Positions 28,803 to 37,258 of a DNA stretch of 64,000 nt are shown piece after piece. The position numbers were made by a program, and so were the translations under genes. Each line of letters opens with the position of its first letter. The first letter of the stretch is position 1. Under the pieces are notes generated by a model. The model saw only the letters and a list, made by a program, of their open reading frames with translations, was not told the DNA's origin and made no database searches. The stretch comes from Fulvivirga sp. M361 (GTDB taxonomy: Bacteria > Bacteroidota > Bacteroidia > Cytophagales > Cyclobacteriaceae). The stretch is from the NCBI RefSeq assembly GCF_007097395.1, contig NZ_VKDC01000014.1, forward strand, positions 1 to 64,000. Reading direction: 5' to 3'.

Positions 28803-28862
28803 ACTACAATTAAGTTAAAAATAATAGCTTCTTGAATTTATATTAACTACATTTAAGTTAAA
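28803..28862. promoter_or_regulatory. Two 17-bp direct repeats before the second padR gene (putative operators)
   Basis: ACTACAATTAAGTTAAA (28803-28819) and ACTACATTTAAGTTAAA (28846-28862) differ at one base and start 43 nt apart. The second ends ten nt before the padR ATG and contains TACATTTA, close to the Bacteroidota -7 element TAnnTTTG. The core CTACAWTTWAGT is also present in both arms of the inverted repeat before the first padR gene, which suggests a shared recognition element and autorepression. Confidence 0.55.
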
Positions 28863-28872
28863 TAAGTAAGAT

Positions 28873-29202
28873 ATGAGTAAACATCACCTGGGGGAATTTG
28901 AAGAAATTGTTATGCTGACAGTAGCCGTACTGCATGATGAAGCCTACGGAATAGCCATTATAGATGAGATGGAACAGCGTCTGAACAGGAAAGTGAGTAT
29001 AGGCGCATTGCAAACAGTCTTGAGAAGGTTAGAAAAAAAAGGCTACCTGTCTTCCCGGTTCGGCGAAGCTACCAAGGTACGTGGAGGTAAACGTAAGCGT
29101 TATTTCACACTCACTTCCTATGGCAAGAAGGTATTGGCAGAAGTGAAAGAACAACGCATAGGACTGTGGAACGCAATACCCAAGTTTGTTTTGGGCGAAT
29201 AA
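28873..29202 (+). CDS. PadR-family transcriptional regulator, array 2
   Basis: 109-residue winged-helix protein, same length and layout as the first PadR: LGEFEEIVMLTVAVLHDEAYGIAI, VSIGALQTVLRRLEKKGYL as recognition segment and RGGKRKRYFTLT as wing. There is no C-terminal extension. It lies 162 nt upstream of four duplicated permeases. By analogy with acidobacterial loci, where PadR genes sit next to duplicated orphan permeases, it probably represses this array and itself. Effector not known. Confidence 0.9.
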   Translation: MSKHHLGEFEEIVMLTVAVLHDEAYGIAIIDEMEQRLNRKVSIGALQTVLRRLEKKGYLSSRFGEATKVRGGKRKRYFTLTSYGKKVLAEVKEQRIGLWNAIPKFVLGE

Positions 29203-29364
29203 TTTCAATGCATTGGAAAGAGAATAAGTTGTTGTAGTTATTCAAAGCCCAACGCTACGCTTAAAACAGCCTCATTCTCAAATCCATAAGCACCAGAATA
29301 CCTCTTTAGAGGTAAAAGGGTGCAGAGGTCGATAAACACTGAGTGCAAATGGCATCTGAAAATC

Positions 29365-31983
29365 ATGAAAGAAGATAAAAACAAGCCACCCAACTGGCCC
29401 CTGCGCTTCTTCCAATGGTACTGCCATCCGGATTACCGGGAAGATATTGAAGGGGACCTGGTGGAGATGTTTAAAAACAGAACGGAAGAAAAAGGAGTGC
29501 AACAAGCTAAGTGGGGATTTACAAAAGATGTACTCAGGCTTTTCAGGCCTGGAATTATCAGGCCACTTGAAGGATATGAAAATTTAAACCACTATGGTAT
29601 GATCAAAAGTTATTTTACAATCGGATGGAGAAACCTTATGCACAACAAGGGTTATTCGCTCATAAACATAGGAGGGCTCGCACTTGGTATTGCCACAACC
29701 CTGCTCATTGGCTTGTGGGTATTTGATGAATTATCCTACGACAAACACTATGCGAATTACAACCGTATCGCAGGGGTGCTTCAGCATAACACTGTTGACG
29801 GTACTATTGAAACCTGGTCCAGTCAGTCTTTTCAACTTGGCCCGGAACTTCGCAGTAACTACGGAAATTATTTCGAACATGTAGTGATGTCGTCCTTTCC
29901 GGTGAGTTCCATTCTATCACATGACGAGAAAACATTCGTGGCAACCGGTGATTTCATGGAACCTGAAGCGCCGGAATTACTATCACTTGAAATGCTGCAC
30001 GGGACACGCGACGGCTTACAAGACCCCACATCCATATTACTTTCATCTTCCACAGCGAAGAAATTTTTTGGTGATAATGATCCGATTGGTGAAATGCTAA
30101 AAATAGATAACATTACTGACCTGAAGATAACGGGTGTATATAAAGATCTTCCTGAAAATGACAGCTTCAAAAGTGAGTTGTTCTTTATAGCACACCTGGA
30201 TGTATGGATCAAACGGAGTAACAGATACCTGGGATGGGGAAATAACTGGCTCCAGGTATTTGTAAAGATCGCAGAAAACGTAAACATGGAGCAGGCATCT
30301 AAGGCGATAAGGGATGCCAAAATAAAGAATTTAGGTGAACAGGAATTTGGAGCAGGTTTTGACCCAAAACTTTTCCTGCATCCTATGGGTAAATGGCACC
30401 TATATTCACATTTCGAAAACGGGATCAATATCGGAGGACACATTGACCTTGTCCGGCGTTTTGGAATCATTGGCGTTTTCGTACTGTTGCTGGCCTGCAT
30501 CAATTTCATAAACCTAAGCACAGCACGTTCCCAAAGGCGTGCTAAAGAGGTCGGTGTCCGTAAGGTCATTGGGTCCGCCAGAAGGCAGCTCATAGGTCAG
30601 TTCCTCAGCGAATCACTGCTAGTGGTTTTTATGGCCTTTGCTTTAGGTATTTTGTTAGCCTGGCTTTTCTTACCCATATTCAATGAAATTGCAAATAAGC
30701 ATATCAGCATTTTCTGGACAAGTCCCTCTTTTTGGCTATTAATCATTGCCTCTCTCTTTTTGGTAGTCATCATTTCCAGCAGTTACCCGGCATTTTATTT
30801 ATCATCCTTCAAGCCTATCAAGGCACTGAAGGGGACTTTCAGGCTTGGGCGTGGCTACTCCGTTCCACGTAAAATGCTGGTAATTGTGCAATTCACTGTG
30901 TCTATTATTCTTATTATTGGCACAGGTATAGTCTATCAGCAAATTCAGTTCGCCAAAAACCGGCCCATTGGATACGACTTGAATGGGTTACTTACTATCC
31001 CGATAAAAACTCCTGAGGTTAAAAAGAACTACAAGGCACTGCGACACGACCTGCTCGGGAGTGGTCTCATTTCAGAAGTATCTACTTCTGAAACCACTGT
31101 AACCAATTTATGGTGGTCCGATAACGGATTTCAATGGAAAGGTAAAGACCCGGACATGCAGGACCACCTATACCGAGGTGCCGTTAGCTATGAATTTGGC
31201 AGAACGGTTGGCTGGAAAATAAAGGAAGGAAGAGATTTTTCCAGGGACTTCCTTTCAGATTCTTCTGCGATGATACTTAACGAAACTGCTGTAAGGTATA
31301 TGGGTTTGGAAAATCCGGTAGGAGAAAATATCCGGGCATATGGAAGAAATTATACTGTTATAGGAGTAGTGGAAGATATGCTGACACAATCACTATATGA
31401 GCCTAGCAAACAAACTTTTTTTATGCTGGACCCATTCAACAGGGCAAATTTTATTAATGTAAAGATCAATCCGAAATCAAGCGCAAGTAAAGCTTTAGAG
31501 GAACTGAATACCCTTTTTGTAAAACACAATCCGGAAACGCCTTTCGAGTACACCTTTGCAGATGATGAATTTGCAGAGAAATTCTCTTTTGAGGAGCGTA
31601 TCGGAAAACTGGTGGGCATCTTCGCTATACTGGCCATTGTCATCAGCTGCTTAGGTTTATTTGGTCTTGCCTCTTTTATGGCTGAGCAACGCACCAAAGA
31701 AATTGGCATTAGAAAAGTGATAGGAGCCTCAGTATTCAGCCTTTGGAGCATGCTGTCAAAAGATTTTGTATCGCTTGTCACCTTATCTGCTGTGATCTCT
31801 ATGCCCATCGCCTATTACCTTATGAACGGCTGGCTTCAGGAATATGAATATCGAACAGAGATCACCTGGTGGATCTTTGCTGCGTCCGGTGCAGGGGCAC
31901 TGGCGATCACTTTATTTACGGTTAGCCATCAATCGATCAAAGCGGCTTTGGCCAACCCTATAAAAAGCTTAAGATCAGAGTAA
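29365..31983 (+). CDS. Duplicated FtsX/MacB-type permease with prefix domain, array 2 gene 1
   Basis: 872 residues from ATG 29365; the ORF runs 15 residues further up, but all relatives begin shortly before the PPxxPLRFFxWYCHPDY prefix. The prefix is class B here: PLRFFQWYCHPDYREDIEGDL, then RLFRPGIIRPL. Two FtsX modules follow with signatures EVGVRKVIGS and EIGIRKVIGA and eight predicted helices. The body is a close paralogue of array 1 gene 2 despite the different prefix. The end is ANPIKSLRSE. As in the other copies, no nucleotide-binding motif is present and the ATPase partner is unknown. Confidence 0.85.
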   Translation: MKEDKNKPPNWPLRFFQWYCHPDYREDIEGDLVEMFKNRTEEKGVQQAKWGFTKDVLRLFRPGIIRPLEGYENLNHYGMIKSYFTIGWRNLMHNKGYSLINIGGLALGIATTLLIGLWVFDELSYDKHYANYNRIAGVLQHNTVDGTIETWSSQSFQLGPELRSNYGNYFEHVVMSSFPVSSILSHDEKTFVATGDFMEPEAPELLSLEMLHGTRDGLQDPTSILLSSSTAKKFFGDNDPIGEMLKIDNITDLKITGVYKDLPENDSFKSELFFIAHLDVWIKRSNRYLGWGNNWLQVFVKIAENVNMEQASKAIRDAKIKNLGEQEFGAGFDPKLFLHPMGKWHLYSHFENGINIGGHIDLVRRFGIIGVFVLLLACINFINLSTARSQRRAKEVGVRKVIGSARRQLIGQFLSESLLVVFMAFALGILLAWLFLPIFNEIANKHISIFWTSPSFWLLIIASLFLVVIISSSYPAFYLSSFKPIKALKGTFRLGRGYSVPRKMLVIVQFTVSIILIIGTGIVYQQIQFAKNRPIGYDLNGLLTIPIKTPEVKKNYKALRHDLLGSGLISEVSTSETTVTNLWWSDNGFQWKGKDPDMQDHLYRGAVSYEFGRTVGWKIKEGRDFSRDFLSDSSAMILNETAVRYMGLENPVGENIRAYGRNYTVIGVVEDMLTQSLYEPSKQTFFMLDPFNRANFINVKINPKSSASKALEELNTLFVKHNPETPFEYTFADDEFAEKFSFEERIGKLVGIFAILAIVISCLGLFGLASFMAEQRTKEIGIRKVIGASVFSLWSMLSKDFVSLVTLSAVISMPIAYYLMNGWLQEYEYRTEITWWIFAASGAGALAITLFTVSHQSIKAALANPIKSLRSE

Positions 31984-31989
31984 AACTGT

Positions 31990-34650
31990 ATGAAAAAGCA
32001 TTTATCTCCGCCAAAACTTCCTCTTCGCTTCTTCCGCTGGTATTGCCACCCGGATTACAGGGAGGATATTGAAGGTGATCTGATGGAGCGGCTTGAAAGA
32101 AATACAGCAGAAAAAGATATACGCTCGGCCAGGTGGATGTTTATAAAGGACGTTGTCCGGCTTTTCAGGCCCGGAATTATAAGGTCCTTATCAGGAAGTC
32201 AAAAACTCAACACTTACGATATGTTCAAAAATTACTATAAAGTAGGGATAAGGAATATTCTCAAATACAAAACATTTTCATTTATCAACATTTTTGACCT
32301 TGCCGTGGCCCTATCAGTGTGTATGCTGATCATTTTAATGTTGGCCGATCAAACAGGTTATGATCGGTTTCATGTAAAAAAGGACCGGATATACCGTGTG
32401 TTGATGCATCCTGCCTCTCATAGCAATCCTTATGCAACAGCCCCTGTCCCAATCTCTGATGCAATGAAACAACAGTATCCTATCATCGAAGACGCTACCT
32501 GCCTGCGTAGAGGGCTGGGTGGAGATGCTGTTTATAACAACAAAGCCGTTGAAGTAAAAGGCTACTTTGCGGATGTCTCCTTTTTTAACCTGTTCAGCTA
32601 TGCATTAGAAAAAGGCGACGCATCCACTGCATTTGACAAGCCCAATTCGATTGTAATTGCGAAAGGCCAGGCCCGGAAACTGTTTGGAGAAGAGGACCCG
32701 ATAGGTAAATCTATAGATCTGACTGACCGCGGGATAGACTTTTTCAGTGATGAATCTAAAGAGGCCATCGACTGGGGCACATATACGGTGACCGGTGTAT
32801 TGGCGGATAATGACCACAGATCACATCTCGAATTTGATGTATTAGTTTCTTCGTCTTCTTTGGAGCTCCTATACAAAGAGGGTAAAATAAGTGACCTTTC
32901 CAATGACTGGTCTAACCATTACCAGGCATATGTTTATTTACTTCTGAAAGAAAGCTCAACCGAAAAGGACTTAGAGGCTTCTTTGGCTCAGCTTGCTTCC
33001 AAACAATACAGCGATGATGAAAGGCTTAAAGGCTCTGAACTGATCCCTCAGCAGCTAACTAAGATCACACCGGGGCCAGCGCTTGGCAATGCACCTACCA
33101 CCCGGCTGCCACTGTTTGTTTATTACATTCTGTCTGCATTGGCCTTAACGATTATGGTTTTTGCCTGTCTCAATTATTCAAACCTGTCTATCGCCAGGGC
33201 AGTCACACGCACCAAAGAGATCGGGGTACGAAAAGTAAATGGTGCCAGGCGAAAGGACCTGATCTTCCAGTTCCTTAGTGAATCTATTATTACGGCATTG
33301 CTGGCATTCATATTGGCTTGTATTTTATTGAATTTTGTGAAATCGGCGTTTTTAGGACTTTGGATAAACAATTATTTAAGTTTTGATCTTAGCTCAAATC
33401 TGACTGTTTATCTCATTTCACTGGGTTTTGCCTTACTGATCGGTGTTTTGGCGGGTGCTTTTCCAGCGCTACATTTATCAGGCTTTAAGCCGGTCAGGGT
33501 CTTAAAAAACCTAAAAACAGGCAGAGGTCGATTAGGAACACGAAAGGTACTGACCATTGCTCAGTTTGTGATCTCACTTTTGTTCATTATCACTTCCATT
33601 GTGGTGTTTAAACAGTTCAGGCATTTTATGCAGCATGAGTATGGTTTCAATGCGGGTAATGTCATGAACGTAAACCTTCGAAGCAACGATTTCAGATCGG
33701 TAAAAGCTGCTTTGAGCAGTGTTCCGGGAGTTTCTGATGTGGCAGGAAGCGCCTACCTGCCGGCCACAGGGCGAAACGACAATATTGTCCTGAAAGCCGA
33801 TGGTACGGAGGACAAACAAAAAGCCATCTACGTCAGCGTAGATGAAAACTTTATCAATGTTTTGGACATTGATCTGATAGCAGGCCAGAAACTATACCCT
33901 ACCGCTACAGACACCAATCCCTTCATTATGGTAAATGAGGCGATGACCAGGGCATTTGGCTATGATAGTCCCAAAGACATAATAGGCGAATCGTTTGAAA
34001 CCTTGGACGGACAGTTATTGAAAGTTACAGGTGTTGTGGAAGATTTCACTTTCCATCTACTGATCAATGGCCGCCCGATCGGGCCTGTGGTTATGAGAAA
34101 TGAACCTGAAAAATTCAAGTTTGCCAGCTTAAAGATTGCCCCTGGAAATACGAATGACATTATTACTGCTATTGAGAAAAAATGGAAAACAGTAGACCCT
34201 GTTCATCCTTTGGAGTATGAATATTATGAAGATCGGCTGGCCAATAATAATCAAGGGATATTTGATGTTGTTTCTATCATTGGATTTATCGCTTTCCTTG
34301 CCATTTCTATTGCTTGTTTGGGACTGTTAGGTATAGCTATCTATACTACTGAAAGACGTACAAAGGAAGTAGGAATAAGAAAAGTATTTGGGGCGAGCAG
34401 CATTAAGCTGGCGCTACTACTTTCTAAAGAATTTTTCATCATACTGGTTATTTCCATCTCGATTGCAGCGCCGTTAAGCCATTACCTGAACAGCCTGTGG
34501 TTAAATTTTCTTGTCACGAAAATTGAGCTTGGGTATGGCACTGTTTTCCTTGGATCAATGCTTTTACTCGTTCTTGGTTTGATGACCATAGGCCCTCAGA
34601 CTTTCAGAATAGCCAACGGTAATCCTGTGAATTCGTTGAAAAATGAGTAA
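31990..34650 (+). CDS. Duplicated FtsX/MacB-type permease with prefix domain, array 2 gene 2
   Basis: 886 residues, six nt after the previous stop. The prefix is class B (PLRFFRWYCHPDYREDIEGD, then RLFRPGIIRSLSGSQKL). It is the most divergent body of the seven: TM1 reads IFDLAVALSVCMLIILML, without the usual GGLxLGIA, and the end is GNPVNSLKNE. Module signatures EIGVRKVNGA and EVGIRKVFGA are intact. The next gene overlaps its 3' end by 8 nt (ATGAGTAA), so translation is coupled. Confidence 0.85.
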   Translation: MKKHLSPPKLPLRFFRWYCHPDYREDIEGDLMERLERNTAEKDIRSARWMFIKDVVRLFRPGIIRSLSGSQKLNTYDMFKNYYKVGIRNILKYKTFSFINIFDLAVALSVCMLIILMLADQTGYDRFHVKKDRIYRVLMHPASHSNPYATAPVPISDAMKQQYPIIEDATCLRRGLGGDAVYNNKAVEVKGYFADVSFFNLFSYALEKGDASTAFDKPNSIVIAKGQARKLFGEEDPIGKSIDLTDRGIDFFSDESKEAIDWGTYTVTGVLADNDHRSHLEFDVLVSSSSLELLYKEGKISDLSNDWSNHYQAYVYLLLKESSTEKDLEASLAQLASKQYSDDERLKGSELIPQQLTKITPGPALGNAPTTRLPLFVYYILSALALTIMVFACLNYSNLSIARAVTRTKEIGVRKVNGARRKDLIFQFLSESIITALLAFILACILLNFVKSAFLGLWINNYLSFDLSSNLTVYLISLGFALLIGVLAGAFPALHLSGFKPVRVLKNLKTGRGRLGTRKVLTIAQFVISLLFIITSIVVFKQFRHFMQHEYGFNAGNVMNVNLRSNDFRSVKAALSSVPGVSDVAGSAYLPATGRNDNIVLKADGTEDKQKAIYVSVDENFINVLDIDLIAGQKLYPTATDTNPFIMVNEAMTRAFGYDSPKDIIGESFETLDGQLLKVTGVVEDFTFHLLINGRPIGPVVMRNEPEKFKFASLKIAPGNTNDIITAIEKKWKTVDPVHPLEYEYYEDRLANNNQGIFDVVSIIGFIAFLAISIACLGLLGIAIYTTERRTKEVGIRKVFGASSIKLALLLSKEFFIILVISISIAAPLSHYLNSLWLNFLVTKIELGYGTVFLGSMLLLVLGLMTIGPQTFRIANGNPVNSLKNE

Positions 34651-37258
34651 AAACACAAGACTACCCAAACTGCCTCTCCGTTTCTTCCGCTGGTACTGCC
34701 ACCCGGATTACCGGGAGGATATTGAAGGGGATCTGACAGAGCGATTTGAAAAAAGGACAGAAGAAAAGGGTAAGCATGCGGCAAAGTTGAGATTCACAAA
34801 AGAGGTTATCCAGCTTTTCCGACCCGGGATCATTCGGTCTTTGGACGGGGGCAAACAACTAAATCATTACGGTATGTTTAAAAACTATTTAAAAATTGCT
34901 TTTCGCAACATAAGCAAGCAACGTATTCCAAGCCTGTTAAATATTATTGGATTATCACTGGGAATAGCCAGCAGTTTATTGATCGTCCTACACTTAAAGC
35001 AGGAATTAAGCTATGAAAAAAGCTTCCCTCAAGCTGACCATATCTATCGTATTTCCAATATGGAATGGGCCAATTATTCACCGCCTTTAAAAGGCTTTTT
35101 ACAGAGTCATCTACCGGAAGCAAAACTCGTTAGCCAGATTGCACCTTTCGGGTCTGATGAAATCATTCGTACTGAGTTGTATAAAGCGGAAGTGCCTAGC
35201 GGATATTATGCAGACGCCGAATTTTTTAAGATGTTCAACCTGAAATTTATCTATGGAAAACCAACTGATGCACTCCAGGCACCTTTTAAGGTTATACTTA
35301 CCCGGAAAGTGGCTACGCAGTTCTTCGGTGACAAAGACCCTGTGGGAGATGTAGTGATTTTTAATGATAAGTGGGACTATGAAGTCATAGGAGTAGTGGA
35401 AGACCTACCCAAAAATTCTCATCTCAAAATAGATTACTTCGTGACGATGCCTACGTTTTACAAACATGTGGACGAGTCATGGACTTCCAATCGTCAATGG
35501 ATGGTTACCTATAATTTTGCCTTGTTCGATGATCACACGGATATCGATAAGGCACATACCAAATTACGCGATCTGACTTATGATTATTTCCCCGAGGCTA
35601 CTCAAGAGGAAATTGATGATCATCAGGGACATTTGGTAATGTATCCTATCCGGGACATTCACCTCCACTCTCAAAGAGAACAGGAAATGAGTGTCAATAG
35701 TGACATTAGCCTGGTCTATATTTTTTCTGCCCTGGCCATGTTCATCATTCTTATCGCCTGTGTAAACTTTATTAACGTTTTCACTACTCAGGCCATTAAA
35801 AGAACAAAGGAAATCGGCGTACGGAAAGTACTTGGCGCAAGGAGGGTACAACTCGTCGTCCAGTTTTTAGGAGAGGCTTTTCTTATGACCTTCCTCGCAG
35901 CCGGGTTGGCCATAGTACTTACACTTTTGTCTTTAGAGAGTTATAATAAACTGATCGAAATACCATTGAGTTTTAGCGATCTCTGGACAGTAGAACACCT
36001 ACAGGTCCTGGGAGCTCTGGTAGTAACAGTAGGCTTACTCTCTGGAACCTATCCCGCCTTTTATATCTCACAACAACGGATACAGTCGACACTTAAGTCG
36101 CAAAAAGCGCCCGGATCAGCGAGCTCTTTCCTTCGGAAAAGCCTGGTTGTATTTCAATTTGCCATTTCCATTACGATGATGGTGGGTACGGCCGTAGTTT
36201 ATCTGCAAATGAAATATATTCAAGAGAAAGACCTGGGGTTTGATAAAGAACAAGTAATCGGCATTAAGTTTTATGGAGAATTTAGAAAGCACGTAGAACA
36301 AAACTGGGAATCTTTCTGTCATGAGCTGAAACAGCACCCGGCAATTGTCAAGGTAGCCCGCGCTTCAGACCTGGCAGGCGACCGGTTGAGTGCAGAATCG
36401 GTGGTACCGGAAGGTATCGATCCGGACTGGGAAGACTTTTCCTCTGTGCGTGTTATGCGTATAGACGAAAACTACCTGGAAGCAATGGGTATTGAACTTT
36501 TAGAGGGGCGTGACTTCATAGCTACAAAGGATACATCCGCCGCATTCATTTTAAACCGGCAAGCCATAGACGTACTTCACTTATCCAACCCTGTAGGGCA
36601 GGTACTGCAAAATAATACACGGCAGCGTAAGGGTAAAGTAGTAGGCGTTATAGACGATTTTCACTTTGCCGCACTACACCAGGAAATTGAGCCACTGGTA
36701 CTTTCCTACAACCCGTATTGGGCAAGGAGGCTTGTAATAAAATTGAAAGGAAACGACCCGCAGAAAGCATTAGACTTTCTCGAAAGCAAGGTAAAAACGG
36801 CCGTTCCGGGAACACTCTTTGATTATATATTCCTGGATGATAAGCTGGACCGCCTGTATAAGGCAGAAAACAATATGCACAAAGTGGTGAATATTTTTTC
36901 ACTATTAGCCATTCTCATCTCTTGTCTAGGCCTTTTTGGCTTATCCGCCTACACCGCTGAAGTTCGCACGAAAGAAATAGGGATCCGCAAAGTACTGGGC
37001 GCAAAAAGCATGAATATTATATCCATAATGACCATGGATTTCACCAAAATGATACTGATCGCTATCATCATCGCCTTACCCATGAGTTATTTCATTGCTG
37101 TCCACTGGCTTGATGATTTCGCTTTCCGGATAGGGTTGTCATGGTGGATCTTTGCCGGTGTAGGTGTACTAACGCTGATGATCGCCTGGCTAACGATGAG
37201 TTTTCAAACGGTAAAGCTGGCCAATACAAACCCGGTAGAAACACTCCGAAATGAGTAA
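34643..37258 (+). CDS. Duplicated FtsX/MacB-type permease with prefix domain, array 2 gene 3
   Basis: 871 residues starting inside the 3' end of the previous gene. The prefix is class B (PLRFFRWYCHPDYREDIEGD, LFRPGIIRSLDGGKQL). TM1 region IPSLLNIIGLSLGIASSLLI is canonical. The signatures are EIGVRKVLGA in both modules; they are the best-conserved pair of the arrays. The end is NPVETLRNE. Again an 8-nt ATGAGTAA overlap links it to the following gene. Substrate unknown. Confidence 0.85.
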   Translation: MSKNTRLPKLPLRFFRWYCHPDYREDIEGDLTERFEKRTEEKGKHAAKLRFTKEVIQLFRPGIIRSLDGGKQLNHYGMFKNYLKIAFRNISKQRIPSLLNIIGLSLGIASSLLIVLHLKQELSYEKSFPQADHIYRISNMEWANYSPPLKGFLQSHLPEAKLVSQIAPFGSDEIIRTELYKAEVPSGYYADAEFFKMFNLKFIYGKPTDALQAPFKVILTRKVATQFFGDKDPVGDVVIFNDKWDYEVIGVVEDLPKNSHLKIDYFVTMPTFYKHVDESWTSNRQWMVTYNFALFDDHTDIDKAHTKLRDLTYDYFPEATQEEIDDHQGHLVMYPIRDIHLHSQREQEMSVNSDISLVYIFSALAMFIILIACVNFINVFTTQAIKRTKEIGVRKVLGARRVQLVVQFLGEAFLMTFLAAGLAIVLTLLSLESYNKLIEIPLSFSDLWTVEHLQVLGALVVTVGLLSGTYPAFYISQQRIQSTLKSQKAPGSASSFLRKSLVVFQFAISITMMVGTAVVYLQMKYIQEKDLGFDKEQVIGIKFYGEFRKHVEQNWESFCHELKQHPAIVKVARASDLAGDRLSAESVVPEGIDPDWEDFSSVRVMRIDENYLEAMGIELLEGRDFIATKDTSAAFILNRQAIDVLHLSNPVGQVLQNNTRQRKGKVVGVIDDFHFAALHQEIEPLVLSYNPYWARRLVIKLKGNDPQKALDFLESKVKTAVPGTLFDYIFLDDKLDRLYKAENNMHKVVNIFSLLAILISCLGLFGLSAYTAEVRTKEIGIRKVLGAKSMNIISIMTMDFTKMILIAIIIALPMSYFIAVHWLDDFAFRIGLSWWIFAGVGVLTLMIAWLTMSFQTVKLANTNPVETLRNE

